Shown: positions 25,883-33,580 of the stretch, one piece after another | How positions within the stretch are numbered: the first letter of the stretch is position 1 | How the letters are laid out: each line of letters starts with the position of its first letter | DNA from: Bacillota bacterium | GTDB taxonomy: Bacteria; Bacillota; Clostridia; Lachnospirales; Lachnospiraceae | NCBI GenBank assembly: GCA_023442465.1 | Contig: JAEZZQ010000016.1 | Location: 124,001-188,000 of the forward strand | Direction of reading: 5' to 3' | DNA: 64,000 bases | The notes under the pieces: model-generated | Databases searched by the model: none | The model's input: the letters and a program-made list of their open reading frames with translations, nothing else | Told to the model about the DNA's origin: nothing | Program-made: the position numbers and the translations under genes

Positions 25883-26608
25883 TTACTCACCTAAATCAAA
25901 GGGTTTTAAAAACTTGTACACTTCTACCATCTTTCCGTTTTCCTCGACCTTTACCGTAGCATATGCCCAGCCTTCCACTTTTTCCGGAGAAACGCCAGCT
26001 TCTATCAGAGACTGAGGGTCAAGTACGAATACGATATCCTTATCCTGTACATCGCCTGTTACAGAATTTGTACTCATATCCTTCGCCCACTCAAACATAT
26101 TTCCTCCATCCAGCTTCACGCCGAAGTGGTCCATAGCAGAATGATAGTTTATCTTGTCTCTATGCTCCTCTACGATCTTTTCATAGGCAGCAAGCGGAGT
26201 AACTGCCGCCCCTTCCTTAAAGGCCTCTGTCCCTAACTTTGTACCGGCTAACAGCTTATTTCCGGACAAGGTGTAATTGTCCGGCAGTTTTTCTGCATCC
26301 AGACCTGCATCGAGAAACGGCTGTACATCGAATTCCAGCATCGCATCGTAGTGAGGGCTTTGGCTGTAATCTCCGCTCCATACAAAGCGTACCGTATCAT
26401 CCGGCGCTTCCAGACTGTATCCGCTGTTCTCTTCATCAATTTTAACACGCTCCGGTATCTTTTGCAAAACCTCCGCGAAAGAAGTTCCAGAGCCCCTTCC
26501 AATCACATCCAAGCTGCCGCCTGCTGTGGTGACAAGGACAAAGAGGAAGGAGACTACAGCCAGAACGGCGACCGCTGCCGCAATAATAGCTTTTACATTT
26601 TTCTTCAT
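25883..26608 (-). CDS. Unrecognised membrane-anchored protein in the copper operon
   Basis: A 241-residue protein with an N-terminal hydrophobic segment (AIIAAAVAVLAVVSFLFVLV) and a mostly extracytoplasmic acidic remainder. I see no cysteine in the mature part and no known domain. Recurring blocks include DDTVRFVWSGDYSQS, MLEFDVQPFLDAG, INYHSAMDHFGVKLDGG, ...KDIVFVLDPQSLIEAG and WAYATVKVEENGKM. The start overlaps nothing; the ATG lies one base after the copA stop, so the two are translationally linked. The His/Met/Asp content could bind metal, but this is speculation. Confidence 0.75.
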   Translation of the reverse strand: MKKNVKAIIAAAVAVLAVVSFLFVLVTTAGGSLDVIGRGSGTSFAEVLQKIPERVKIDEENSGYSLEAPDDTVRFVWSGDYSQSPHYDAMLEFDVQPFLDAGLDAEKLPDNYTLSGNKLLAGTKLGTEAFKEGAAVTPLAAYEKIVEEHRDKINYHSAMDHFGVKLDGGNMFEWAKDMSTNSVTGDVQDKDIVFVLDPQSLIEAGVSPEKVEGWAYATVKVEENGKMVEVYKFLKPFDLGE

Positions 26609-26609
26609 A

Positions 26610-29096
26610 TCAGTTCACCTCGCTTTTCGCCGTAACGGGTTTGAATCTCTTTAACCGCAGGGCATTCGTCAGCACGGAAACCGAGCTTAAGCTCATGGCT
26701 GCCGCCGCAAAAATCGGGTTGAGAAGCGGACCGCCGAATAAATAGAGCAAGCCGGCAGCAACCGGAATACCGATTACGTTGTAGCCGAAAGCCCAGAAAA
26801 GATTTTCTTTTATATTTAAAATCGTCTTTTTACTCAAATGAATCGCCGTCGGAACATCCATAAGGTCGGAGCGCATAAGCACGATGTCGGCGCTTTCCAT
26901 TGCTACGTCCGTACCGGAACCGATTGCGATACCGATGTCCGCCTGAGCCAGCGCCGGCGCATCGTTAATACCGTCGCCTACCATGGCTACCTTCCGGCCT
27001 ATTTCCTGAAGCTTCTTCACCTCGCTGGCCTTATCCTGAGGAAGCACTTCCGCAAGCACGCGGTCAATACCTACCTGACGGGCGATGGCTGCGGCGGTTC
27101 TCTTGTTATCACCGGTAATCATCGCTACCTCGATGCCCATTTTGTGAAGGCTGTCGATGGCGGCCCTGCTGCTCTGCTTTACTACGTCTGCCACGGCAAT
27201 AATACCTGCCAACTCGCCGTCAAGCGCTATATACATGGGAGTCTTACCTTCCTCCGCCAGCCGGTCGGAATCCGATTCGAAATCCTTTAATCCGATATTT
27301 CTTTCCTCCATCAGTTTACGATTGCCTGCCAAAACGGTCTGACCTTTTATCAGGGCTTCAATGCCGCGTCCCGTAATGGAGGTAAAGCTATCCACCTTGA
27401 GAATATCGTATCCTTTCTCTTCTGCCTTAGCCACAATCGCTTGCCCGAGAGGATGCTCGGAGCTTTTTTCTGCCGAAGCCGCAATTTGAAGCAGCTGCTC
27501 TTCTTTCGTTCCCCCAGTCGCCAATACATCTGTAACTGTGGGCTTTCCTTCCGTAATCGTACCCGTTTTATCGAATACGATGGTATTGATTTTATGAGCG
27601 ATTTCCAACGCTTCTCCGCCTTTGATCAAGATACCGTTCTCCGCACCCTTGCCCGTACCGACCATAATGGCCGTCGGTGTTGCGAGGCCAAGCGCACAAG
27701 GGCAGGCAATTACCAGCACCGAAATGAAAATGGTCAGCGCAAACTTCACATCTCCACCCGTTCCAAAGAACCATGCTGCTCCTGCCAGAAGGGCAATAAG
27801 GCAGACTACCGGTACGAAATAGCCGGATACGATATCCGCCATCTGGGCGATGGGAGCCTTTGAGCCCTGCGCATCCTCCACCAGCTTGATAATCTGTGAA
27901 AGCACCGTATTGCTTCCGACTTTTTCCGCACGGAAGCGAATGGTTCCGGTTGTGTTAATAGATGCGGCATAAACTTCGTCGTTCGCCTTTTTATCCACCG
28001 GCATACTCTCGCCGGTAAGCATTGATTCGTCGATTGCGGTATTTCCTTCGATTACCGTTCCGTCAACAGGTATCTTCGCACCGGGCTTTACAACAATGAT
28101 GTCTCCCACTTCCACTTCATCGATCGGTATTTCCTTTTCTTCTCCATTATGAATAATGATTGCCGTCTTGGGAGCCAGCCCCATCAGCTTTTTGATGGCC
28201 TCTCCGGTACGTCCCTTGGAAACTGCCTCCAGCGATTTTCCAAGAAGAATCAGGGTTATGATGACGCCTGCCGTCTCGAAATACAGGGACTCTACGGCAT
28301 GAAAGTTTCCTTTTGCAATCTGAAATACATTATAAGCGCTGTAAACGACTGCGGATGTGGTTCCTACTGCGATAAGGGAGTCCATATTCGGACTTCTCTG
28401 CCAGAGGGCTTTAAATCCTATCGTATAAAACTTGTGGCCAACGCCGATGACCGGGGCAACCAGTATGATTTGCAGCATCGCATAAATCAGAGGAAACTGC
28501 ATGGGATTTAACCCTGCCGGAAACGGAAGGCGCACGAACTGAATCATGGGGGCCATCGCTATATATAACAGCGGAAGGGAAAATACCGCAGACACGATGA
28601 ATTTCGTCCAAAGAGTGCGTATTTCCTTCTGCTTTCGTATTCTGTCCTCGTCGGCTGCATCCGCCTTATTCGCTTCCAGAGCCTGATACCCGGCTTTCTC
28701 AATAGCTTCACGGATGGCAGAAAGCCGTACCTGCTGGGGAAAATAAGACACGGAAGCTTTTTCGGTAGCATAGTTTACCGATACGCTTTCTATACCCTCC
28801 AGCTTTCCAACTGCCTTTTCCACTCTCTTTGCGCAGGCCGCGCAGGACATTCCTCCGATTGGGATCGTTACGTTCTGGCTGGCGGCTTTTTCTACCACCT
28901 CATAGCCTATTTTAGTTACTCTGTCCTTAATAGCATTTAGTTCAATCAGGGCGCTGTCATATTCTACGAACAGCTTCTCACTGGCAAGATTCACATTCGC
29001 CTGTTCGATGCCATCCAGCTTGCGGACAGTTTTTTCAATTCTTTGGGCACAAGCTGCACAGGTCATGCCATGTATGTCTAATACTCGACTTTCCAT
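26610..29096 (-). CDS. copA: Copper-exporting P1B-type ATPase
   Basis: From ATG 29096 (AAAGGAG upstream) the product is 828 residues. Two N-terminal HMA domains carry GMTCAACAQ (10-18) and GMSCAACAKR (about 80). The transport core has TGES, the membrane CPC motif in ACPCALGLATP, the phosphorylation site DKTGTITEGKPT, HP in SSEHPLGQAI, MITGDNKRTA and VGDGINDAPALA. CPC with these features is the Cu(I)-export group. It pumps copper out of the cytoplasm, fed by CopZ. It is the first gene of a minus-strand operon copA, unknown membrane protein, copZ, response regulator, kinase. Confidence 0.96.
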   Translation of the reverse strand: MESRVLDIHGMTCAACAQRIEKTVRKLDGIEQANVNLASEKLFVEYDSALIELNAIKDRVTKIGYEVVEKAASQNVTIPIGGMSCAACAKRVEKAVGKLEGIESVSVNYATEKASVSYFPQQVRLSAIREAIEKAGYQALEANKADAADEDRIRKQKEIRTLWTKFIVSAVFSLPLLYIAMAPMIQFVRLPFPAGLNPMQFPLIYAMLQIILVAPVIGVGHKFYTIGFKALWQRSPNMDSLIAVGTTSAVVYSAYNVFQIAKGNFHAVESLYFETAGVIITLILLGKSLEAVSKGRTGEAIKKLMGLAPKTAIIIHNGEEKEIPIDEVEVGDIIVVKPGAKIPVDGTVIEGNTAIDESMLTGESMPVDKKANDEVYAASINTTGTIRFRAEKVGSNTVLSQIIKLVEDAQGSKAPIAQMADIVSGYFVPVVCLIALLAGAAWFFGTGGDVKFALTIFISVLVIACPCALGLATPTAIMVGTGKGAENGILIKGGEALEIAHKINTIVFDKTGTITEGKPTVTDVLATGGTKEEQLLQIAASAEKSSEHPLGQAIVAKAEEKGYDILKVDSFTSITGRGIEALIKGQTVLAGNRKLMEERNIGLKDFESDSDRLAEEGKTPMYIALDGELAGIIAVADVVKQSSRAAIDSLHKMGIEVAMITGDNKRTAAAIARQVGIDRVLAEVLPQDKASEVKKLQEIGRKVAMVGDGINDAPALAQADIGIAIGSGTDVAMESADIVLMRSDLMDVPTAIHLSKKTILNIKENLFWAFGYNVIGIPVAAGLLYLFGGPLLNPIFAAAAMSLSSVSVLTNALRLKRFKPVTAKSEVN

Positions 29097-29214
29097 CTTG
29101 TATTTATCTCCTTTCCATTCCATATCTGCATATTTTAGAATTCCGGCCATTGCGGAATCAGCAACTATTATGCTCTTGCAAGATTATTTTTTGTAATTGC
29201 TTTATCATAATTTC

Positions 29215-29242
29215 ATTTTAGCGTAAATAATTCTTTTTGCAA
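29215..29242 (-). promoter_or_regulatory. copA promoter
   Basis: Minus strand TTGCAA (29237-29242), 16-base spacer, TAAAAT (29215-29220), about 120 bases before the copA start. The -35 box is self-complementary and is shared with the plus-strand promoter at 29237-29263. Confidence 0.6.
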
Positions 29243-29283
29243 CTACGCACTTTATTGTATAATAGTACCTAAAAAGGTACTAT
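29237..29283 (+). promoter_or_regulatory. Divergent promoter with palindromic operator next to copA
   Basis: Plus strand TTGCAA (29237-29242), spacer 15 (or TTTGCA with 16), TATAAT (29258-29263). It runs straight into the perfect 9-bp inverted repeat ATAGTACCT-AAAA-AGGTACTAT (29262-29283). GTAC-type palindromes are plausible HxlR sites, so the HxlR protein encoded at 29544 is the first candidate to bind here; that is inference. Confidence 0.7.
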
Positions 29284-29287
29284 GGTG

Positions 29288-29330
29288 TTTTTTCCGTTAC
29301 TGAGAACGGGGTGAACAGTAACTTTTTTCC
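29288..29330. repeat. Minimal 27-bp type-A element (29296-29322) with perfect 8-bp target duplication
   Basis: GTTACTG, 8 bases, then GTGAACAGTAAC: only the terminal part of the type-A element, in reverse orientation to the copy at 2015. TTTTTTCC is found directly before (29288-29295) and after (29323-29330). It lies between the HxlR-type operator and the second hxlR promoter. Confidence 0.8.
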
Positions 29331-29342
29331 ACTTCCCGGCAC

Positions 29343-29371
29343 TTGACCTTTGGCCACCGGCGTTGTATTAT
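29343..29371 (+). promoter_or_regulatory. Second promoter upstream of the HxlR gene
   Basis: TTGACC (29343-29348), 17-base spacer, TATTAT (29366-29371). It would give a leader of about 165 bases containing the 16-bp tandem repeat. Confidence 0.6.
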
Positions 29372-29423
29372 AGTCCAAATAATTGTTACATCAATATAAG
29401 CAATAGAAAGTTACGAAACTTTT

Positions 29424-29455
29424 AGTTATGAATCTACTAAGTTATGAATCTACTA
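29424..29455 (+). repeat. Two tandem 16-bp repeats in the HxlR leader
   Basis: AGTTATGAATCTACTA occurs twice without a gap, followed by a third partial start (TGTTAT). No gene is present here; the region between the second promoter and the ATG at 29544 is otherwise AT-rich without a recognised structure. Confidence 0.8.
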
Positions 29456-29543
29456 TGTTATAAAAGTTTTGAATACCATTTGGAATGTTATGAAATACAA
29501 GGTCGCCTATTTTCAATTCGTATAATAAAGGAGGAATGCTGTT

Positions 29544-29885
29544 ATGCTTTATAATTGCCCTGTAGAAACTACCCTTAAAATGATCGGAGGAAAATACAAA
29601 GCACTTATCCTATGGCATTTGATCGGTTCCACGCTTCGTTTCGGAGAGCTGCGTAAGTTTATTCCGCAGGCTACGCCTAAAATGCTCACCCAGCAGCTTC
29701 GGGAATTGGAGGAGGACAATTTGATATGCCGCACGGTATATCCGGTGGTTCCTCCCAAGGTGGAGTATTCCCTGACTGAGCTGGGGATGAGCATTCACCC
29801 TATTTTATCAGCCATGTATGGCTGGGGTTCCGATTATCTTAAAAACAATGGTATGGAAATAAATTGTTCCATGCATCTTGAATAG
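29544..29885 (+). CDS. HxlR-family transcriptional regulator
   Basis: A 113-residue winged-helix protein: MLYNCPVETTLKMIGGKYKA, ILWHLIGSTLRFGELRKF, IPQATPKMLTQQLRELEEDN and the wing RTVYPVVPPKVEYSLTELG. These are the HxlR signatures, including a conserved Cys near the N-terminus (Cys5) that serves as a redox or electrophile sensor in several members. It stands alone on the plus strand, between the divergent copA operon and the converging DUF2318 gene. An AAAGGAGG site precedes the ATG. Confidence 0.93.
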   Translation: MLYNCPVETTLKMIGGKYKALILWHLIGSTLRFGELRKFIPQATPKMLTQQLRELEEDNLICRTVYPVVPPKVEYSLTELGMSIHPILSAMYGWGSDYLKNNGMEINCSMHLE

Positions 29886-29891
29886 TAATCC

Positions 29892-30497
29892 TTATTTCCA
29901 ATTGGAGAATATTTGCTCGGATTCCTGTAAAAAGCTGTAAGGTATGGTAATGGCATCATCCGTTACCGTTTTGTTTTCATCGAAAATCGGCCACGGGTTG
30001 CATCCTCCGGCTTCTACTTCCACACGCTCCATTGGGAACTGATTACCGCAGTTTTGACATACCAGTTTGTCGCCATCCTGCTTATAATAACCTCTGCCGG
30101 AATCGTAGCATACCTGACAAGTATTAAAAGCAGTGCGGATGCTTCCATCAGACGCCTTGACTGCTATGACCTCCATATCGATTCCGTCCACCGTAACTGG
30201 GTAAAAAGAGGCTTCCTCTGTAATATCCGAAACGGGAATGACCAGGTCCTCACCCGTCGATGCTTCGGTTTTCACGGCATTCGAAGTACTTTCTTCTATA
30301 GGCTGCTGCACTTTTGCGGTTTCAGTTTCAGAAACCGCATTATCCTTCTGCCCGCAAGCCGCCAATAAAAGTGTGGGTAAAAGTATCAAAACTATACATG
30401 CCGCGCCTCTTCTGAATTTCTTTTCTTTTTTTCCTCCGCCTATTTCATTACTTTTTCTGTTAGATTTCATAGCTATTTTCTTGTTAAGTGAAAACAT
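29892..30497 (-). CDS. DUF2318 (FtrD-like) iron-sulfur/metal lipoprotein
   Basis: A 201-residue protein with a basic N-terminus, a hydrophobic segment ending in lipobox LLAACGQ, a Ser/Thr/Glu-rich linker and a C-terminal DUF2318 domain: AFNTCQVCYDSGRGYYKQDG, LVCQNCGNQFPME and EAGGCNPWPI. The two CxxC pairs and the GGCNPWP motif are the family signature (PF10080), related to FtrD of iron-uptake systems. Placed directly after the HMA/cupredoxin protein and near copA, it may take part in periplasm-side metal or electron handling; that is inference. Confidence 0.87.
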   Translation of the reverse strand: MFSLNKKIAMKSNRKSNEIGGGKKEKKFRRGAACIVLILLPTLLLAACGQKDNAVSETETAKVQQPIEESTSNAVKTEASTGEDLVIPVSDITEEASFYPVTVDGIDMEVIAVKASDGSIRTAFNTCQVCYDSGRGYYKQDGDKLVCQNCGNQFPMERVEVEAGGCNPWPIFDENKTVTDDAITIPYSFLQESEQIFSNWK

Positions 30498-30541
30498 TTT
30501 CTTTTCTCCTTTTGACTTTTATTTTGTCATTTTAATGTTGT

Positions 30542-30643
30542 CTATTCTTCCTCTCGCTTTTTATTACGTCCTACGAAAAGCACCCCGATTAAAATCGCCG
30601 CTGCCGGCAAAATACAGTGCCAGTGGCTCAATAAAAAATTCAT
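30542..30643 (-). CDS. 33-residue single-helix membrane peptide
   Basis: From ATG 30643, preceded by AAAGGAG at good spacing, the product is MNFLLSHWHCILPAAAILIG, five more hydrophobic residues and a charged end NKKREEE: one membrane helix with a cytoplasmic tail. It lies in the same run as the HMA/DsbD_2 fusion (26 bases after it) and the DUF2318 gene, and contains the possible metal ligands HWHC. Function unknown. Confidence 0.6.
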   Translation of the reverse strand: MNFLLSHWHCILPAAAILIGVLFVGRNKKREEE

Positions 30644-30668
30644 GCTCTTAGCTCCTTTCTGCATAACC

Positions 30669-32522
30669 TCATTGACAACAAGATGCACCCGCTTGCTGCG
30701 TAAAATATTCCTGCGGATATACAAGCGTCTCATGAGAGGAAATCTCCTCCTTGACCGCATCCAAATCAATGTTATCCAAGCTGTCTACCACCTTTATATA
30801 TCCGAAGAACTGATTGCTTCCGTCATAGAACTCGAAATCTGCCGAAGGTGCAAAATATAAGGGATTCTCACCCTTTGCCAGAGAAAGCTGCGCATAATAT
30901 GCCGGAACAATTATTTCATCTGAGCCTTGAATATTCGTGGACTGGTTATCGATGTTCCATAATACATTCACGCCTGCCTGAATGATCGCAACTGCAGGCT
31001 GGAAGCCGTCGTCCGTCAGCGTTACGTTTATTTGCTGTATATTGTTGCCTGATTCATCCGTTATGGGCTCTGCTATCGCAATATTTTCTACCGGAATCAC
31101 ATAATCGGAAGATACCGGTTCCGGGGCAGCCGGAGTGGTGTCAAAAGCGATAGGACCCGAAGAGGCATCGTCCCCGCCTTCCACTACGGTAATAGAACCA
31201 CGGATCATACCCATCCAGCAAGTATATTGGAAGGTTCCCGTCTCCGTAGGGGTAAATTCTACGATGTTTTCACCGTCTGTAAATTTGTGCTTGATGCCAT
31301 ATTCCCGAATGATCATTTCGTTGTTACATCCGTTGATACTGCCCTGAGGCGCGTCGATAATCCATTTTACCGGCATCCCTGCCTGAACGGTAATATCTGG
31401 ATATCTGCCGGAGGAAAGCGTACTGTTTACTACCTGTACTCCATCCTCTGTTTTCTCGCCTACGACATCTGCCTGCTCGTTACCGCCTTCTTTGGCAAAG
31501 GATAAGGGCTGGTATATTCCCGCCAGATTCACTCCTTGTGAAAACATGGATAAACCCAGTACTACCACCAGTACCGCTCCGGCAGTCATTATCTTATTTG
31601 TGAACTTCTTGCCAAGTGCCGTTCCTGCCGCGCCAAGTCCGAACATCAAGGGGACGGTTCCCATGCTGAACAAAAACATGGACATCGCTCCCGCAAAAGC
31701 GTTTCCGGTGGAAAGAGCATAAATCTGCATAGCCTGCAAGGGGCCGCAGGGCATTAACCCATTTAAAAGACCTACGATAAGAGGGCTTTTGCTTTTTCCC
31801 TTTTTTGCATTGATTTTTCGGGCAAATACTTTGGGCATCCTGGGATTCAGCCTGCGAAGCCATGGAAATATTCCCAGCATGTTGATTCCCATAATTACCA
31901 TAAAAACTCCCGCCGCCAGTTTTAAAGTTCCCTGCATCGTATCGGAAAAAGTAAATACTGAGCCCAGTGCTCCAACGATAAAGCCTACTACGGTATAAGA
32001 AATCACACGTCCGAAATTATATAAAAATGCCGGTCTGAGAAAAGCGAAACGGCTGCTTTCCTCTTCCAGAGGCCTCACCGGAATGCACTGGGACAGATTA
32101 ATGCCGCCGCACATGGCCACACAGTGCACCGATGTGATCAGACCTATAACAAAAAGCATCCCGTATCCCATATTCGTTTCCGCAAGCTGGCTTGGAACGA
32201 GCAAATTCAAAAGGCCAAACTGCTGTATGATAATATAGAGAGAAAAAATTATGAGAAGCAGCCCTACTGTCCGGCTGTTTCCCGATACCCCCTTATCGTT
32301 TCCCGTCAGCACCTCATAATCCAGCCGTTCAATAACAGAAATAATATCCTTTAAAGAAATAATGTCCGTATCGTATGTGACGTCGGCAGTCCCTGCGTTA
32401 TAGCTTACCGCAGCGGACTGTATGCCTGCGGTATTCCGCAGTTTTTTTTCAATTTTATTTTGACAGCTGACACAAGTCATGCCGCCGATTCGCAATGTTT
32501 TGGATTTTACACCCGATTTCAT
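30669..32522 (-). CDS. HMA / DsbD_2-type membrane / cupredoxin fusion protein
   Basis: A 617-residue protein. An N-terminal HMA domain (GGMTCVSCQNKIEKK, about 13-27) is followed by six or more membrane helices of the UreH/DsbD_2 type with SVHCVAMCGGINLSQC and GLLNGLMPCGPLQAMQIYAL. Two cupredoxin-like domains follow: the first has KHKFTDGENIVEF and YTCWMGM, suggesting a Cys/His/Met copper site; the second lies at about 480-590 (NVLWNIDNQSTNIQGSDE). The end reads QQAGASCCQ. HMA+DsbD_2 proteins occur with copper systems and are usually named 'sulfite exporter TauE/SafE family'. A role in copper export or envelope copper/thiol handling is inference. Confidence 0.87.
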   Translation of the reverse strand: MKSGVKSKTLRIGGMTCVSCQNKIEKKLRNTAGIQSAAVSYNAGTADVTYDTDIISLKDIISVIERLDYEVLTGNDKGVSGNSRTVGLLLIIFSLYIIIQQFGLLNLLVPSQLAETNMGYGMLFVIGLITSVHCVAMCGGINLSQCIPVRPLEEESSRFAFLRPAFLYNFGRVISYTVVGFIVGALGSVFTFSDTMQGTLKLAAGVFMVIMGINMLGIFPWLRRLNPRMPKVFARKINAKKGKSKSPLIVGLLNGLMPCGPLQAMQIYALSTGNAFAGAMSMFLFSMGTVPLMFGLGAAGTALGKKFTNKIMTAGAVLVVVLGLSMFSQGVNLAGIYQPLSFAKEGGNEQADVVGEKTEDGVQVVNSTLSSGRYPDITVQAGMPVKWIIDAPQGSINGCNNEMIIREYGIKHKFTDGENIVEFTPTETGTFQYTCWMGMIRGSITVVEGGDDASSGPIAFDTTPAAPEPVSSDYVIPVENIAIAEPITDESGNNIQQINVTLTDDGFQPAVAIIQAGVNVLWNIDNQSTNIQGSDEIIVPAYYAQLSLAKGENPLYFAPSADFEFYDGSNQFFGYIKVVDSLDNIDLDAVKEEISSHETLVYPQEYFTQQAGASCCQ

Positions 32523-32626
32523 TTGGCGTCCTCCTTTTAATCTTATGGCATGAGTATATAAAACAAATTTGTAGAAGTTATGGAGATGAAAAAATTTTTA
32601 ATATAAAGAACAAAAACTGTACATCC

Positions 32627-32664
32627 ATTTTTATGTAACAGGAGCATTTTTCTATTGTAAAAAT
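32627..32664. repeat. Partial type-B repeat (hairpin only)
   Basis: ATTTTTATGTAACAGGAGCA, then TTTTTCTATTG and TAAAAAT: the conserved loop AGGAGCATTTT with weakly paired A/T arms. The rest of the type-B element is missing. It lies between the HMA/DsbD_2 gene start and the TetR promoter. Confidence 0.55.
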
Positions 32665-32688
32665 TATTGGACATTGGTCATTAACTTA

Positions 32689-32736
32689 TTGACTTATTTA
32701 TAGTTTAATGTTAAAATAATTAATGACTTAAAGTCA
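32689..32736 (+). promoter_or_regulatory. TetR promoter with palindromic operator
   Basis: TTGACT (32689-32694), 17-base spacer, TAAAAT (32712-32717), then the palindrome TGACTT-A-AAGTCA (32724-32736) over the expected transcription start. The half-site TTGACTTA also overlaps the -35. Autoregulation by the TetR protein encoded next is likely. Confidence 0.75.
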
Positions 32737-32759
32737 ATAATTATTATGAGGTGAATCCT

Positions 32760-33383
32760 ATGGCTCGTCCTATAAAAAAATCCCCTGAGCAGTGGACGCA
32801 AGAAATCACAAATGCTGCTCAAAATCTTTTCATTACCAATGGATATGATGAAACTTCCATAAGTGACATAATGAATGCTGTAAAAGGTGCAAAGGGTACA
32901 TTTTATCAATTTTTTGAAAGTAAAGAGTTGCTATTAGAAACACTTGTTGAAAAATGGGCAGATGATTACGAAAAAGCTACCATTAAGATACTCGATAATA
33001 CTAATACTGCTTTTGCTGACAAGTTTTCGGAAGTGATGAACTTAATTAAACAAATGTCAGGTAAGACATTGGGAATGGAAGTATTTTTTCACCCGTCAAA
33101 CGACGTTATGATTTACAAGCTGACAAAAAAAATGACCGCCGCCATAACTCCTTATTTAGAAAAAGTCTTGAAAATAGGAATGGAAGAAAACTTGTTTTCT
33201 TTGGATAATCCGCATTTTTACGCAAGCTTTATTATAAACGGAGCATTAGGTGCATTAAGTTCGGGTACAGAGGCCCCTGTCCATAACATACAGCAGAACC
33301 TCCAGTTACTGCCTGAAATTACGGCTGATATCCTGGGCATTGACAGCGGTGTATTGTTTCATAGTAAGGAGGCCTCAAGATGA
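32760..33383 (+). CDS. TetR/AcrR-family transcriptional regulator
   Basis: From ATG 32760 (GAGGTG upstream) the product is 207 residues. The N-terminal helix-turn-helix is clear: ITNAAQNLFITNGYDETSIS, then DIMNAVKGAKGTFYQFFESK. The C-terminal ligand-binding half is helical with no recognisable subfamily mark. Its last codon overlaps the start of the cysteine-rich gene (ATGA), so both are co-translated. Targets other than its own promoter are unknown. Confidence 0.92.
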   Translation: MARPIKKSPEQWTQEITNAAQNLFITNGYDETSISDIMNAVKGAKGTFYQFFESKELLLETLVEKWADDYEKATIKILDNTNTAFADKFSEVMNLIKQMSGKTLGMEVFFHPSNDVMIYKLTKKMTAAITPYLEKVLKIGMEENLFSLDNPHFYASFIINGALGALSSGTEAPVHNIQQNLQLLPEITADILGIDSGVLFHSKEASR

Positions 33384-33553
33384 TAAATAATGAAAATGAT
33401 AGTTGCCCGTGTCCAAAAGTCAAATGCAAAAGGCATTCTAATTGTAAGCTGTGTATTGAACGGCATTCCAGAAAAAAGTCAAAACCATATTGCATGAGGG
33501 ATAGTAAAGATAAGTCCGCCAAAAAAGAAAAAAACAGCGCTTTTGAAAAATAA
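33380..33553 (+). CDS. Small cysteine-rich protein (CPCP type)
   Basis: A 57-residue protein with MINNENDSCPCPKVKCKRHS, then NCKLCIERH and KPYCMRDSKD. The pattern CPCP-x3-C-x2-H-x2-C-x2-C-x3-H-x8-C is common in clostridia and looks like a metal-binding (probably zinc) miniprotein. Function unknown. AAGGAGG lies upstream inside the tetR 3' end, and the start overlaps the tetR stop by four bases. Confidence 0.8.
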   Translation: MINNENDSCPCPKVKCKRHSNCKLCIERHSRKKSKPYCMRDSKDKSAKKEKNSAFEK

Positions 33554-33572
33554 AATCAAAACCGCTGTTTTT
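33530..33572. terminator. Bidirectional terminator between cysteine-rich gene and oleate hydratase
   Basis: AAAACAGCGCTTTTGA at 33531-33546 pairs, with one mismatch, with TCAAAACCGCTGTTTT at 33556-33571. A- and T-rich tails lie on both sides of the two converging genes. Confidence 0.75.
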
Positions 33573-33580
33573 CATCTTTA

